Assembly: GCF_014653215.1 (NCBI RefSeq)
Contig: NZ_BNAI01000001.1
Span: forward strand, 851,949-915,948
DNA from: Pseudolysinimonas yzui
GTDB lineage: Bacteria; Actinomycetota; Actinomycetes; Actinomycetales; Microbacteriaceae
Length of the DNA: 64,000 nucleotides
Direction of reading: 5' to 3'
A model generated the notes under the pieces. That model was not told the origin of the DNA, searched no databases, and was given only the letters and a program-made list of their open reading frames with translations. This document shows, piece after piece, positions 25,163-34,178 of the stretch (the first letter of the stretch is position 1; each line of letters opens with the position of its first letter). The position numbers and the translations under genes are program-made.

Positions 25163-25202
25163 GTCGTCCCCCGTTCAGCCCAGCCTTACGTGGTCGAGAG
25201 CG

Positions 25203-25208
25203 TAGCGT
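25203..25208 (+). promoter_or_regulatory. candidate leaderless -10 box for glpK
   Basis: TAGCGT (TAnnnT) ends 6 bases before the glpK ATG, the distance at which transcription would start on the A of the start codon. No Shine-Dalgarno sequence is visible. Confidence 0.4.
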
Positions 25209-25214
25209 GGGCGC

Positions 25215-26717
25215 ATGCCGAGGTACGTCATCGCGATCGATCAGGGCACCACGAGCACCCGCGCGATCCTCTTCGACCATGCCGGGATGCCGGTAGCCAC
25301 CGGACAGCGGGAGCACCGGCAGATCTTCCCCCAGGCGGGCTGGGTCGAGCACGACGCGACCGAGATCCGCGACAATACGTTCGCGGTGCTGGCCGAGGCG
25401 CTCGCCGCCGCCGGTGCCGACCCCGCCGATGTCGCCGCGATCGGCATCACCAACCAACGCGAGACGGCGGTGATCTGGGATCGCGCGACCGGCGAGCCGA
25501 TCGCGCATGCCATCGTCTGGCAGGACACCCGCACCCAGGATCTCGTCGATCGTCTCGCCGCCGACGGCGGGGTCGATCGGTTTCGCGCACAGACCGGGCT
25601 ACCACTGGCGACCTACTTCTCGGCGACGAAGATCGCCTGGCTGCTCGACTCGGTCGAGGGAGCTCGAGCGCGGGCCGAGGCGGGCGAACTCGCGTTCGGC
25701 ACGACCGACTCCTGGGTGCTCTGGAACCTGACCGGCGGAGCCGACGGCGGAGTGCACGCGACGGATGTCACGAACGCGAGCCGCACCCTGCTGATGGATC
25801 TCGCCACCCTCGCCTGGGACGACGGCCTCCTGACCGCGTTCGGCATCCCTCGCGCACTGCTCCCCGACATCCGCTCCTCGTCCGAGGTCTACGGCACCGC
25901 GATCGCTCCCCTTGCGGGGGTGCCGATCTCCGGCATCCTCGGCGACCAGCAGGCGGCCACGTTCGGGCAGGCCGCCTTCGGCGCGGGTGAGAGCAAGAAC
26001 ACCTACGGCACCGGCAACTTTCTGATCGCCAACACGGGCACGAAGATCGTGCACTCCGCCAACGGGCTCATCACGACGGTCGCGTACCGACTCGGTGACG
26101 ACGAACCGCGCTACGCGCTGGAGGGCTCGATCGCGGTGACCGGATCGCTCATCCAATGGCTGCGCGACAACCTGGGCTTCTTCGAGAACTCGGCGGATGT
26201 CGAGCAGCTCGCGCTCTCGGTGCCCGACACCGGCGGCGTCGCGTTCGTGCCGGCGTTCTCGGGGCTGTTCGCGCCCTATTGGCGGCCCGACGCGCGGGGC
26301 GCCATCCTCGGCCTCACGCGGTTCGCGACGAAAGCCCACATCGCCCGGGCCGCCCTCGAGGCCGTCGCACTTCAGACCGTCGACGTGCTCGACGCCGCGG
26401 GTGCCGACCTTCCCGCCCCGATCACCGAACTGCGGGTCGACGGCGGCATGGTCGCCAACGACACCCTCATGCAGTTCCAGTCGGACGTGCTCGGGATTCC
26501 CGTGGTGCGTCCCGCGGTGATCGAGACGACCGCGCTCGGCGCGGCCTACGCCGCGGGTCTCGCGGTCGGGTTCTGGTCAGACCTCGACGAGCTGCGCGCG
26601 AACTGGCGCGAAGACCACCGCTGGGAACCGATGATGGCTGCCGCCGAACGCGCCGAGCGGATGCGCGCGTGGAAGAAGGCGGTCACGCGCACGTTCGACT
26701 GGGTCGACTCGCCCTGA
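25215..26717 (+). CDS. glpK: Glycerol kinase
   Basis: 500 aa, the usual length. The FGGY-kinase motifs are intact: phosphate-binding [16 protein letters not shown] (residues about 8-23), [53 protein letters not shown], and the C-terminal [17 protein letters not shown]. It phosphorylates glycerol to glycerol-3-phosphate in the cytoplasm. No glpF or glpD is adjacent. The gene ends 4 bases from the convergent trpD stop. Confidence 0.95.
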   Translation: MPRYVIAIDQGTTSTRAILFDHAGMPVATGQREHRQIFPQAGWVEHDATEIRDNTFAVLAEALAAAGADPADVAAIGITNQRETAVIWDRATGEPIAHAIVWQDTRTQDLVDRLAADGGVDRFRAQTGLPLATYFSATKIAWLLDSVEGARARAEAGELAFGTTDSWVLWNLTGGADGGVHATDVTNASRTLLMDLATLAWDDGLLTAFGIPRALLPDIRSSSEVYGTAIAPLAGVPISGILGDQQAATFGQAAFGAGESKNTYGTGNFLIANTGTKIVHSANGLITTVAYRLGDDEPRYALEGSIAVTGSLIQWLRDNLGFFENSADVEQLALSVPDTGGVAFVPAFSGLFAPYWRPDARGAILGLTRFATKAHIARAALEAVALQTVDVLDAAGADLPAPITELRVDGGMVANDTLMQFQSDVLGIPVVRPAVIETTALGAAYAAGLAVGFWSDLDELRANWREDHRWEPMMAAAERAERMRAWKKAVTRTFDWVDSP

Positions 26718-26721
26718 CCCC

Positions 26722-27774
26722 TCAGCGCTGCGTGGCCGCGGCCCAGGCGTCGAGCTTCTCGGTCGCCGCGCCGGAGTCGATCGCCTCGGTCGCGACCGCG
26801 AGCTTCTCGGTGAAGCGATCGCGGATGTCGCGCTCCTGCTGCGTCGCGTCGTGCGCGAGCTCCCAGGCGATGAGGCCCGCTGCCGCATTGAGCAGCACGA
26901 TGTCGCGCACCGGCCCCGGATCACCGGCGAACACCCCGCGGGCGATCGCGGCGTTGTGCGCCGCGTCGCCGCCACGCAGGTCGTCGATGCTCGCCCTGCC
27001 GATGCCGAGGTCGGCCGGATCGAGGTCGTGCTCGTGGATGTCGCCTCGCGAGACCTCCCAGATGTGGCTGTGCCCGGTGGTGGTCAACTCGTCGAGTCCG
27101 TCGTCGCCGCGGTAGACGAGCGCGGTCGCCCCGCGGGTGCGGAACACCCCCGTGATCAGGGGTACCTTGTCGAGCGCCGCGACCCCGACGCTCGACGCCT
27201 CGGGGCGTGCCGGGTTGCACAGCGGGCCCAGGAAGTTGAAGACGGTCGGGATGCCGAGCTCGGCACGCACCGGGCCGGCGTGCTTGAACCCGGGGTGGAA
27301 CAGAGCCGCGAAGACGAAGGTGATGCCCACCTCCTGCAGCACTGCGGCGACCCGATCCGGGGTCAGCTGCAGCTCGATGCCGAGCGCCCCCAGGACGTCC
27401 GACGAACCGGAGGCCGACGACGCCGCGCGATTGCCGTGCTTGACGACTTTCGCCCCCGCAGCCGCGGCCACGATCGAGGCCATCGTCGACACGTTGACCG
27501 TGCCCATCCGGTCGCCGCCCGTGCCCGCCATGTCGAGCGCCATCGGGTCGACCGCGAGCGGCTGGGCGTGGGCGAGGATCGCGTCGCGGAATCCGACGAT
27601 CTCATCCACCGTCTCGCCTTTCGCGCGCAGGGCGACGAGGAAGCCGGCGAGTTGCGCGTTCGTGACGGCGCCCTCCATGACCTGCTCCATCGCCCAGGAC
27701 GCTTCGGCGATCGACAGGTCGGCCCCGGCGAGTGCTTGCGTGATCAGAGCAGGCCAGGTGAGTTCCGTCGGCAT
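26722..27774 (-). CDS. trpD: Anthranilate phosphoribosyltransferase
   Basis: 350 aa from the ATG at 27774; the open frame extends upstream through the ctaE promoter region and was rejected. Substrate motifs are intact: [49 protein letters not shown] (PRPP and anthranilate sites) and [30 protein letters not shown]. It catalyses the second step of tryptophan synthesis. No other trp gene is near; a stand-alone trpD beside ctaE is a familiar arrangement in this group. Only 43 bases separate it from divergent ctaE. Confidence 0.95.
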   Translation of the reverse strand: MPTELTWPALITQALAGADLSIAEASWAMEQVMEGAVTNAQLAGFLVALRAKGETVDEIVGFRDAILAHAQPLAVDPMALDMAGTGGDRMGTVNVSTMASIVAAAAGAKVVKHGNRAASSASGSSDVLGALGIELQLTPDRVAAVLQEVGITFVFAALFHPGFKHAGPVRAELGIPTVFNFLGPLCNPARPEASSVGVAALDKVPLITGVFRTRGATALVYRGDDGLDELTTTGHSHIWEVSRGDIHEHDLDPADLGIGRASIDDLRGGDAAHNAAIARGVFAGDPGPVRDIVLLNAAAGLIAWELAHDATQQERDIRDRFTEKLAVATEAIDSGAATEKLDAWAAATQR

Positions 27775-27805
27775 GGCGTCGATCGTAGCGACCTCCGATA
27801 TCGGC

Positions 27806-27811
27806 CATAAT
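27806..27811 (+). promoter_or_regulatory. -10 box for leaderless ctaE-qcrCAB transcription
   Basis: CATAAT, one change from TATAAT, ends 6 bases before the GTG start of ctaE. That spacing places the transcription start on the start codon itself, and no Shine-Dalgarno sequence is present. Confidence 0.55.
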
Positions 27812-27817
27812 GGGCTC

Positions 27818-28465
27818 GTGACCTCGACACCGATTTCGCACCGCCCAGCCGCAGGGGTCATCAATCGACCGAACTCCGTGCAGGTCGGCACCATCGTCTG
27901 GCTGGGCAGCGAAGTCATGTTCTTCGCCGGCCTGTTCGCCGTCTACTTCACCCTGAAGTCGACCTCACCGGGTCTGTGGGCCGACCAGGGGTCGAAGCTC
28001 AACATCTTCTTCTCGGCGATCATCACGATCATCCTCGTGTCGTCGTCGTTCACCGCCCAGTTCGGCGTCTTCGCCGCGGAGCGCCTGCAGAAGTGGCGCA
28101 CCGGTGCGTGGTGGAACCTGCGCCGCTGGGGTGTCGTCGAGTGGTTCTTCCTCTCGTTCTTCCTCGGCGCGTTGTTCATCATCGGCCAGGTCTACGAGTA
28201 CGCCCTGCTGGTCAGCGAAGGCGTCGGATTCACCTCCGACTCGTTCGGTTCGGCGTTCTACCTCACGACCGGCTTCCACGGCCTGCACGTCACCGGCGGC
28301 CTTCTGGCGTTCCTCATCGTGATCGGCCGATTCTTCGCCGTCAAACGCTTCACCCACAAGGAAGCCACCACCGCGGTCGTCGTCTCGTACTACTGGCACT
28401 TCGTCGACGTGGTGTGGATCGGGCTCTTCCTCGTCATCTACGTTCTCCCGCGATTCGGAGTCTGA
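27818..28465 (+). CDS. ctaE: Cytochrome c oxidase subunit III
   Basis: 215 aa, GTG start. Five hydrophobic segments, with [21 protein letters not shown] (residues about 24-44), [21 protein letters not shown] and the final [23 protein letters not shown], are the standard subunit III pattern. It supports the catalytic core of the aa3-type oxidase at the membrane. It leads the qcrCAB genes, an arrangement typical of actinobacteria, where complexes III and IV form a supercomplex. qcrC starts 5 bases later. Confidence 0.95.
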   Translation: MTSTPISHRPAAGVINRPNSVQVGTIVWLGSEVMFFAGLFAVYFTLKSTSPGLWADQGSKLNIFFSAIITIILVSSSFTAQFGVFAAERLQKWRTGAWWNLRRWGVVEWFFLSFFLGALFIIGQVYEYALLVSEGVGFTSDSFGSAFYLTTGFHGLHVTGGLLAFLIVIGRFFAVKRFTHKEATTAVVVSYYWHFVDVVWIGLFLVIYVLPRFGV

Positions 28466-28470
28466 CCCTT

Positions 28471-29256
28471 ATGCCACGCAGTCGCCGCACGGGCCGCCGT
28501 TCTCCCCTGGCCTCGGTCGCGCTCCTCGTCATCGGTCTGCTGACCACGGGCGGCGCCTATGCCCTCGTCACGTCGAGCGCCACCGCCAGCACGACCTCCG
28601 CTTCGGCGACGACCGCTGAGGAAGGCGAGAAGCTCTTCATGGCGAACTGCGCCTCCTGCCACGGAATCGGTGCGGTCGGCACGACCGACGCCCCCAGCCT
28701 GGTCGGGGTGGGCGCCGCCGCGGTCGACTTCCAGGTGGGCACCGGACGGATGCCGATGGCCGCCTCCGGACCGCAGGCGGAAGCCAAACCGGTACAGTTC
28801 ACCGACGAGCAGGTCAAAGCCCTCGCGGCCTACGTCGCGACCCTCGGCGAAGGCCCCGCCATCCCGGCCGACGAATTCCTGACCGGGGAAGGCGATGTCG
28901 CCCTCGGAGCCGAACTCTTCCGCATCAACTGCGCGATGTGCCACAACGTCGCCGGTGCGGGCGGAGCGCTGACCGAAGGGAAGTTCGCACCCGACCTCAA
29001 AGACGTCGACCCCGCGCACGTCTACGAAGCGATGGTCACCGGGCCGCAGAACATGCCGGTGTTCAACGACCTCAACATCACCCCCGAGGAGAAGGCCGAC
29101 ATCATCGCCTACCTCGAATACCTCAACGATCACCCCTCCCCCGGAGGCCTCGACCTCGGCGGACTGGGGCCCGTTTCGGAGGGTCTGTTCGTCTGGATCT
29201 TCGCGCTCGGCGCGATCGTCGCGGTGACGGTCTGGCTCACCGCGAAGTCAAACTGA
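28471..29256 (+). CDS. qcrC: Cytochrome bc1 complex diheme cytochrome c subunit
   Basis: 261 aa. An N-terminal signal/membrane segment (residues about 13-32) is followed by two cytochrome c domains with heme sites CASCH (near 62) and CAMCH (near 157), and a C-terminal membrane anchor (GLFVWIFALGAIVAVTVWL). In actinobacteria this diheme subunit passes electrons from QcrB/QcrA straight to cytochrome oxidase in place of a soluble cytochrome c. It sits between ctaE and qcrA on one transcript. Confidence 0.95.
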   Translation: MPRSRRTGRRSPLASVALLVIGLLTTGGAYALVTSSATASTTSASATTAEEGEKLFMANCASCHGIGAVGTTDAPSLVGVGAAAVDFQVGTGRMPMAASGPQAEAKPVQFTDEQVKALAAYVATLGEGPAIPADEFLTGEGDVALGAELFRINCAMCHNVAGAGGALTEGKFAPDLKDVDPAHVYEAMVTGPQNMPVFNDLNITPEEKADIIAYLEYLNDHPSPGGLDLGGLGPVSEGLFVWIFALGAIVAVTVWLTAKSN

Positions 29257-29295
29257 GCGTTCTTGGCGCACGAAGAGATAAGAGAGCACACGAGC

Positions 29296-30369
29296 ATGGC
29301 AGACCACGGCAGCGCCGAACCCGGTAGCGCAGTCGTTCCGCGGGACATCCCGGTCGACGCACCCGGAACTGCCGTCGTGCCCACGGACGCGATCGAGAAC
29401 CCCGGATTTCCGCCCTACCGGCCGCGAGTGAGCGACGTCGACCCCAAGAAGGAACGACAGAACGAGCGTCGCGTCGCCTGGTTCTTCTGGGCGTCGATCA
29501 TCGGCAGCGTGTTCGCGATCGTCGCCTATTTCGTCTTCCCGATCGATGCCGACGACCCCGGGTCGGTGCGCGTCAACAACGCCTTCCTCGGGCTCGGGAT
29601 GGCGCTCGCGCTGTTCGGCATCGGATTCGGTGCCGTGCACTGGTCGAAGTCGCTCATGGACGGTCACGACCTCGTCGAAGACCGCAACGCCGGCCACCCG
29701 CCGGAAGAGAAGTACGAGAAGCGCGCCGGAGCGGCCGCGGTCTTCACCGCCGGCAACAAGGAATCCGGGTTCACCCGGCGCAAGCTGATCCGCAACTCGC
29801 TCATCGGCGCACTCGTTGTGTTCCCGCTGCCGGCGGTCGTGCTCTTCCGCGACCTCGCCCCAGCCGAAGACCCGGTGACACTGCTCAAGCACACGCTGTG
29901 GAAGAAGGGCACCCGGCTTGCGCGCGACCCCGACGGCACCCCGATCCGCGCCGCCGACGTGACGCTCGGCTCGGTCTTCCACGTCATCCCCGAAGGTCTC
30001 GAAGACCTCGAGCACGGCAAGCTCGAAGAGAAGGCCAAGGCCGCCGTGCTGCTCATGCGGCTCAAGCCCGAAGACCTCGAAATCTCCGAGGATCGCAAGG
30101 ACTGGAACTACCAGGGCATCGTCGCCTACTCCAAGATCTGCACCCACGTCGGCTGCCCGGTCGCGCTCTACGAGCAGCAGACCCACCACCTGTTGTGCCC
30201 GTGCCACCAGTCGCAGTTCGACATCACGAAAGAGGCGAAGGTCATCTTCGGCCCCGCCAAGCGCCCGTTGCCGCAACTGCCGATCACCATCGACGACGAG
30301 GGCTACCTGATCGCTCAGAGCGACTTCACCGAGCCCGTCGGCCCGAGCTTCTGGGAGCGTTCGCTGTGA
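29296..30369 (+). CDS. qcrA: Cytochrome bc1 complex Rieske iron-sulfur subunit
   Basis: 357 aa from ATG 29296; an in-frame TTG at 29263 would add 11 residues but lacks a ribosome site. Three membrane helices are visible (residues about 72-93, 104-124, 175-192), as in actinobacterial QcrA. The Rieske cluster ligands are CTHVGC (near 278) and CPCHQSQFD (near 297). It takes electrons from menaquinol at the outer face of the membrane. The qcrB start overlaps its stop by 4 bases (GTGA). Confidence 0.95.
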   Translation: MADHGSAEPGSAVVPRDIPVDAPGTAVVPTDAIENPGFPPYRPRVSDVDPKKERQNERRVAWFFWASIIGSVFAIVAYFVFPIDADDPGSVRVNNAFLGLGMALALFGIGFGAVHWSKSLMDGHDLVEDRNAGHPPEEKYEKRAGAAAVFTAGNKESGFTRRKLIRNSLIGALVVFPLPAVVLFRDLAPAEDPVTLLKHTLWKKGTRLARDPDGTPIRAADVTLGSVFHVIPEGLEDLEHGKLEEKAKAAVLLMRLKPEDLEISEDRKDWNYQGIVAYSKICTHVGCPVALYEQQTHHLLCPCHQSQFDITKEAKVIFGPAKRPLPQLPITIDDEGYLIAQSDFTEPVGPSFWERSL

Positions 30370-32009
30370 CCGTCACTGTGTCTGACACCACCGGCACGAA
30401 CCGCCCGGGCACCGAGCCCGCCGTCGCCGAAGTCGGCCGCGGCATGCGATTCACCAACTGGGCCGCCGGCTACGTGGACGAACGCTTCAAGCTCTCGGGC
30501 TGGGTGCGGGACTACGGGCGCAAGATCTTCCCCGACCACTGGTCGTTCATGCTCGGCGAGGTCGCGCTCTACAGCCTCATCGTGGTGCTGCTCTCCGGCA
30601 CGTTCCTGACCTTCTTCTTCCAGGCGTCGATGGTCGAGACGCACTACGACGGCTCGTACGTGCCGCTCAAGGGCATCCAGATGTCGGCGGCAATGGCCTC
30701 GACGCTCGACATCTCCTTCGACATCCGCGGCGGGCTGCTGGTGCGGCAGATCCACCACTGGGCGGCGCTGCTGTTCGTCGCCTCGATCGGTCTGCACATG
30801 CTGCGGGTGTTCTTCACGGGCGCGTTCCGCAAGCCCCGCGAGATCAACTGGCTGCTCGGCTTCACCCTCTTCATCCTCGCGATGGCCGAGGGCTTCACGG
30901 GCTACTCGCTTCCCGACGACCTGCTCTCGGGTAACGGTCTGCGCATTATCGATGGCATGGTCAAGGGAGTGCCGGTCATCGGCACCTGGATCTCGTACCT
31001 GCTGTTCGGTGGCGAGTTCCCGGGCACCACGGTCATCGGCATGTTCTACAGCCTGCACATCCTGCTGCTACCCGCGATCCTCGTCGCGATCGTCGGCGTG
31101 CACGTGATCATGGTGTTCGTCAACAAGCACACCCAGTACGCGGGCCCCGGCCGCTCTAACGACAACGTCGTCGGTGTGCCGGTGATGCCGGTGTTCGCGG
31201 CGAAGGCCGGCGGATTCTTCTTCATCGTGTTCGGCGTCATCGTGCTGGTCGCGGCGACCGTGACGATCAACCCGATCTGGAACTACGGCCCCTACGACCC
31301 GTCCCCCGTCTCGGCCGGGACACAACCCGACTGGTACATCGGGTTCGCCGACGGCATGTTGCGGCTCATCCCGCCGGGCTGGGAACTCGAGATCCTCGGC
31401 TTCACGCTCTCGCTCAACATCCTCGTGCCGCTGCTCGTGCTCCCGCTGTTCCTCGCCCTCGTGGCCTTCTACCCGTTCTTCGAAGCGTGGGTCACGGGCG
31501 ACAAGCGGCACCACAACATCGCCGACCGTCCGCGCAACGCCCCGATGCGCACCGCGATCGGCGCCGCCGGCGTCACCTTCTACGCGGTCATGTGGGCCGC
31601 GGCATCCTCCGACCTCATCGCGACACACTTCAAGCTCGCCGTCGAAGGGGTGACTCTCGCCCTTCAGATTCTGTTGATCGCCGGACCGATCATCGCGTTC
31701 TTCGTGACCCGTCGCATCTGTTTCGCTCTGCAGAAGAAGGACCGCGAGATCGCCCTGCACGGCTACGAGTCGGGCCGGATCGTGCGTCTTCCTGGCGGTC
31801 AGTACGTCGAGGTGCACCAGCCGCTCAGCGACTACGAGCGCTGGCGCCTGGTGTCCTACACCGACTACCAGCCGCTCATGGTGCGCCCGGATAAGCACGG
31901 CCGGATCTCGGTCGCGCAACGCGTGCGTGCCGCCGCGTCGAGGTTGTTCTTCGAGGATCGCATCGCACCGGTCACCAAGACGGAACTCGAGTCCCAGAGC
32001 CACCACTGA
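30366..32009 (+). CDS. qcrB: Cytochrome bc1 complex cytochrome b subunit
   Basis: 547 aa, GTG start. Heme b ligands are seen in IRGGLLVRQIHHWAALLFVASIGLHMLRVF and MFYSLHILLLPAILVAIVGVHVIMVF, and the quinol-site motif is QPDWYIGF, the PDWY variant usual in actinobacteria instead of PEWY. The C-terminal extension of about 120 residues (ALQKKDREIALHGYESGRIVRLPGGQYVEVHQPLSDYERW) is typical of the actinobacterial form. Last gene of the ctaE-qcrCAB unit, followed by a strong hairpin. Confidence 0.96.
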   Translation: MTVTVSDTTGTNRPGTEPAVAEVGRGMRFTNWAAGYVDERFKLSGWVRDYGRKIFPDHWSFMLGEVALYSLIVVLLSGTFLTFFFQASMVETHYDGSYVPLKGIQMSAAMASTLDISFDIRGGLLVRQIHHWAALLFVASIGLHMLRVFFTGAFRKPREINWLLGFTLFILAMAEGFTGYSLPDDLLSGNGLRIIDGMVKGVPVIGTWISYLLFGGEFPGTTVIGMFYSLHILLLPAILVAIVGVHVIMVFVNKHTQYAGPGRSNDNVVGVPVMPVFAAKAGGFFFIVFGVIVLVAATVTINPIWNYGPYDPSPVSAGTQPDWYIGFADGMLRLIPPGWELEILGFTLSLNILVPLLVLPLFLALVAFYPFFEAWVTGDKRHHNIADRPRNAPMRTAIGAAGVTFYAVMWAAASSDLIATHFKLAVEGVTLALQILLIAGPIIAFFVTRRICFALQKKDREIALHGYESGRIVRLPGGQYVEVHQPLSDYERWRLVSYTDYQPLMVRPDKHGRISVAQRVRAAASRLFFEDRIAPVTKTELESQSHH

Positions 32010-32015
32010 CCGTTC

Positions 32016-32059
32016 TGCCGAGGGCCGATCCGCTCTGAGCAGTGGATCGGCCCTCGGCA
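32016..32059 (+). terminator. strong hairpin terminator after qcrB
   Basis: A perfect 16-bp stem, TGCCGAGGGCCGATCC (32016-32031) with its complement at 32044-32059, and a 12-base loop start 6 bases after the qcrB stop. There is no T-run, as is common in high-GC genomes. It insulates the ClpP locus from respiratory transcription. Confidence 0.85.
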
Positions 32060-32085
32060 TGCTCGGCCGGCGCAGGCTGGGGAGC

Positions 32086-32698
32086 ATGACCGACACCCCT
32101 CCTCGCCAGTTCTCCTCCGCGATGCGCGAACGGCTCCTGCACGAGCGCGTGGTCGTACTCGACGGAGTGCTCGACGACGACAACGGCACGCTCCTGGCGG
32201 CGCAACTGCTCACCCTCGCTGCCGACGATCCGCGCGCCGACATCGCAATGTGGATCCACTCCCCCGGCGGATCAGTGCCCTCGATGCTCGCGATTCGCGA
32301 CGTCATTGCGACTCGTGCCGTGCGACGTCGCAACCCTCGCCCTCGGGCTGGCCTGCAGCGCGTGGCAGTTCCTGCTCTCGGCCGGCGCTCCCGGGAGGCG
32401 CTACGCCCTCCCCCACGCGCGCATCCTGATGCACCAGGGTTCCGCCGGGATCGGCGGCTCGGCCGTCGAGATCGAGCTCCAGGCCGACGACCTGCGGCAC
32501 ACTCGCGACATCGTGCTCGGGATCATCGCCTCCGACACCGGGCAGCCGCTGGAGCGGGTGTTCGAGGACTCACTCCACGATCGCTGGTACTCCGCCCCCG
32601 AGGCGCGGGACTACGGGTTCGTCGACGCCATCGTGGGATCGTTCGACGAGGTCATGCCCGACCGTGCGCTACCGATCGGAATCGGGGCGGGTCGATGA
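32086..32698 (+). pseudogene. ClpP-family protease subunit gene with a one-base frameshift
   Basis: The first 73 codons (MTDTPPRQFSSAMRERLLHERVVVLDG...WIHSPGGSVPSMLAIRDV) are in one frame; after an extra T at 32306/32307 the protein continues in the next frame (RLVPCDVATLALGLACSAWQFLLSAG...). Removing that base restores a 203-aa ClpP of normal length with catalytic Ser91 (ACSAW), His116 (LMHQ) and the aspartate in FEDSLHD. The gene is thus either recently broken, expressed by frameshifting, or hit by a sequencing error. Its stop overlaps the next clpP by 4 bases (ATGA). This is a secondary ClpP, not the usual clpP1P2-clpX locus. Confidence 0.75.
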
Positions 32699-33315
32699 AC
32701 AGCTACCTCGTGCCCAACGTCGTGTCGGCGCATCCGCGTGGCGACCGGATCATGGACGTGTACTCGCACCTGCTGACCGAGCGGATCGTCTACCTCGGCA
32801 CCGCGATCGACGCCGGCGTCGCGAACGCACTGATCGCCCAGCTGCTGCACCTCGACGCCGACGGGCCGGGGCGGGAGATCGCGATGTACATCAACTGCAA
32901 CGGCGGCGACCCCGCGGCGATGCTCGCCGTCTACGACACCATGCAGTACCTGCAGTCGCCCGTCGCGACGACCTGTGTCGGGCAAGCCATCGCGACCGGG
33001 GCCGTGTTGCTCGCCGCGGGCTCGCCCGGACGACGAGCCGCTCTGCCCCACGCCCGAATCGTGTTGCACCAACCGTCGGGGCAGGGACGCGGCACGATTC
33101 CCGACCTCATCCTCGCCGCCGACGAGATCGTGCGCGTTCGTGCCGACCTCGAGGCGATCCTCTCGATGCACACCGGGCAGAGTGTCGAGACGCTGCGTCG
33201 TGACACCGACCGCGATCGGGTCTTCGCCGCAGCGACGGCTCGGGACTACGGGCTGATCGACGAGCTCTTGCCGCCGCGAGCGGTTGGGGCGCTCACGCCG
33301 CGAAAGCGAACGTGA
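32695..33315 (+). CDS. ClpP-like subunit with alanine at the catalytic serine position
   Basis: 206 aa. The ClpP fold is clear (ERIVYLGTAIDAGVANALIAQLLHLDADG, YDTMQYLQSPV, LPHARIVLHQPSGQGRG, DTDRDRVFAAATARDYGLIDELL). His125 and Asp170 of the triad remain, but where active ClpPs read GQAASMG this one reads GQAIATG, placing Ala100 at the nucleophile. The oxyanion loop is also changed, CNGGD instead of SPGGS. It probably forms mixed rings with the subunit encoded just upstream and has a structural or regulatory role, like ClpR in plants and cyanobacteria. It overlaps the convergent regulator by 23 bases. Confidence 0.85.
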   Translation: MNSYLVPNVVSAHPRGDRIMDVYSHLLTERIVYLGTAIDAGVANALIAQLLHLDADGPGREIAMYINCNGGDPAAMLAVYDTMQYLQSPVATTCVGQAIATGAVLLAAGSPGRRAALPHARIVLHQPSGQGRGTIPDLILAADEIVRVRADLEAILSMHTGQSVETLRRDTDRDRVFAAATARDYGLIDELLPPRAVGALTPRKRT

Positions 33316-33634
33316 TGCGCTGGGTGGCCGCCGAGCGACGGCCCAGGTCGCGACCGATGTCGGAGGCGATCTCGGCGAGCGTCGTGTCGAGCGCCCCGGC
33401 GACCGCCGAGATCATCTCGCTCGACGGCTCATTGAGCCCCCGCTCGATCTCGGAGAGATACTGCGGCGAGATGCCGGCCCGGCGCGCGGTGTCCACCAGC
33501 GTCTGCTCGCGGTCGGCACGGAGGTCGCGCAGGTGACCGCCGAGCACCTCGCGCCACAGCGGTTCGAGTCCCGCCGTCTCCGGGGTCGACGAGCGTCGGC
33601 GGGGAGCTTCGTCGATGAGCGTCACATCGGCCAT
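33293..33634 (-). CDS. XRE-family regulator, PopR/ClgR-like
   Basis: 113 aa from ATG 33634; a longer in-frame start at 33703 is possible. The helix-turn-helix (LGGHLRDLRADREQTLVDTARRAGISPQYLSEIERGLNEPSSEMISAVAGALDTTLAEIA) closely follows the ClgR/PopR pattern SPQYLSEIERG. In Streptomyces PopR activates the secondary clpP3-clpP4 operon and ClgR activates clpP1P2. Position tail to tail with two clpP-like genes supports the same role here. The final residues RITFAFAA resemble the hydrophobic C-terminal degrons by which these regulators are themselves turned over; that is inference. Confidence 0.85.
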   Translation of the reverse strand: MADVTLIDEAPRRRSSTPETAGLEPLWREVLGGHLRDLRADREQTLVDTARRAGISPQYLSEIERGLNEPSSEMISAVAGALDTTLAEIASDIGRDLGRRSAATQRITFAFAA

Positions 33635-33680
33635 GACCTCACGATAGGGCGCCGCGTGGTCGACGAGGAGATGCGTCCGC

Positions 33681-34148
33681 TCAGGGCAGAACGCGGGCGG
33701 CACCCCGGTCGGGCGGGAAGAAGCGGCGCATATACTCCGCTGCGTCGCTGAAGCCGAGGCGGTCGTAGAACCCTCCGGCTCGGCGACTCGCGACCGTCAG
33801 CTGCGTCACACCACGTTCCTCGCAGGCCGCCTCGACCGCGCGCACCAGAAGGGTTCCGTAGTTGCGTCCGCGGGCGGCCTCGTCGACCGCGATCTCCTGG
33901 AGTTGAGCCGACGGCCCGTTGGTGGCGAGCAGCGGAACGATGGTCGTCAGCGCGTAACCGCCGAGTCGCGGCGAGCCATCGTCAACGACAAGCAACAGCA
34001 CAGTCGGGTGAGCGCCCGCAAAGTACTCGGCAATGGTGACGTCGTACGCGGCACGATCGGGGGTGAAGGCGTGCCCGAGCTGTTGCACCAGGTCGAAGAT
34101 GGCATCCTCATCCCCGGGGCGTGCCTCGCGGATCACGGCATCGGTCAT
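33681..34148 (-). CDS. GNAT-family N-acetyltransferase
   Basis: 155 aa from the second ATG (34148), which is better spaced from the AAGGGGG ribosome site than the ATG at 34157. The fold is that of GNAT: VIREARPGDEDAIFDLVQQLG start, acetyl-CoA loop LQEIAVDEAARGRNYGTLLVRAVEAACEERGV (with RGRNYG in place of the classical RxxGxG/A) and the final FYDRLGFSDAAEYMRRFF. Substrate unknown. It follows ctaF by about 30 bases on the same strand and may be read from the ctaCDF transcript. Confidence 0.85.
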   Translation of the reverse strand: MTDAVIREARPGDEDAIFDLVQQLGHAFTPDRAAYDVTIAEYFAGAHPTVLLLVVDDGSPRLGGYALTTIVPLLATNGPSAQLQEIAVDEAARGRNYGTLLVRAVEAACEERGVTQLTVASRRAGGFYDRLGFSDAAEYMRRFFPPDRGAARVLP

Positions 34149-34178
34149 CGAAGCCATCCCCCTTCAGGAGGCGAACTC

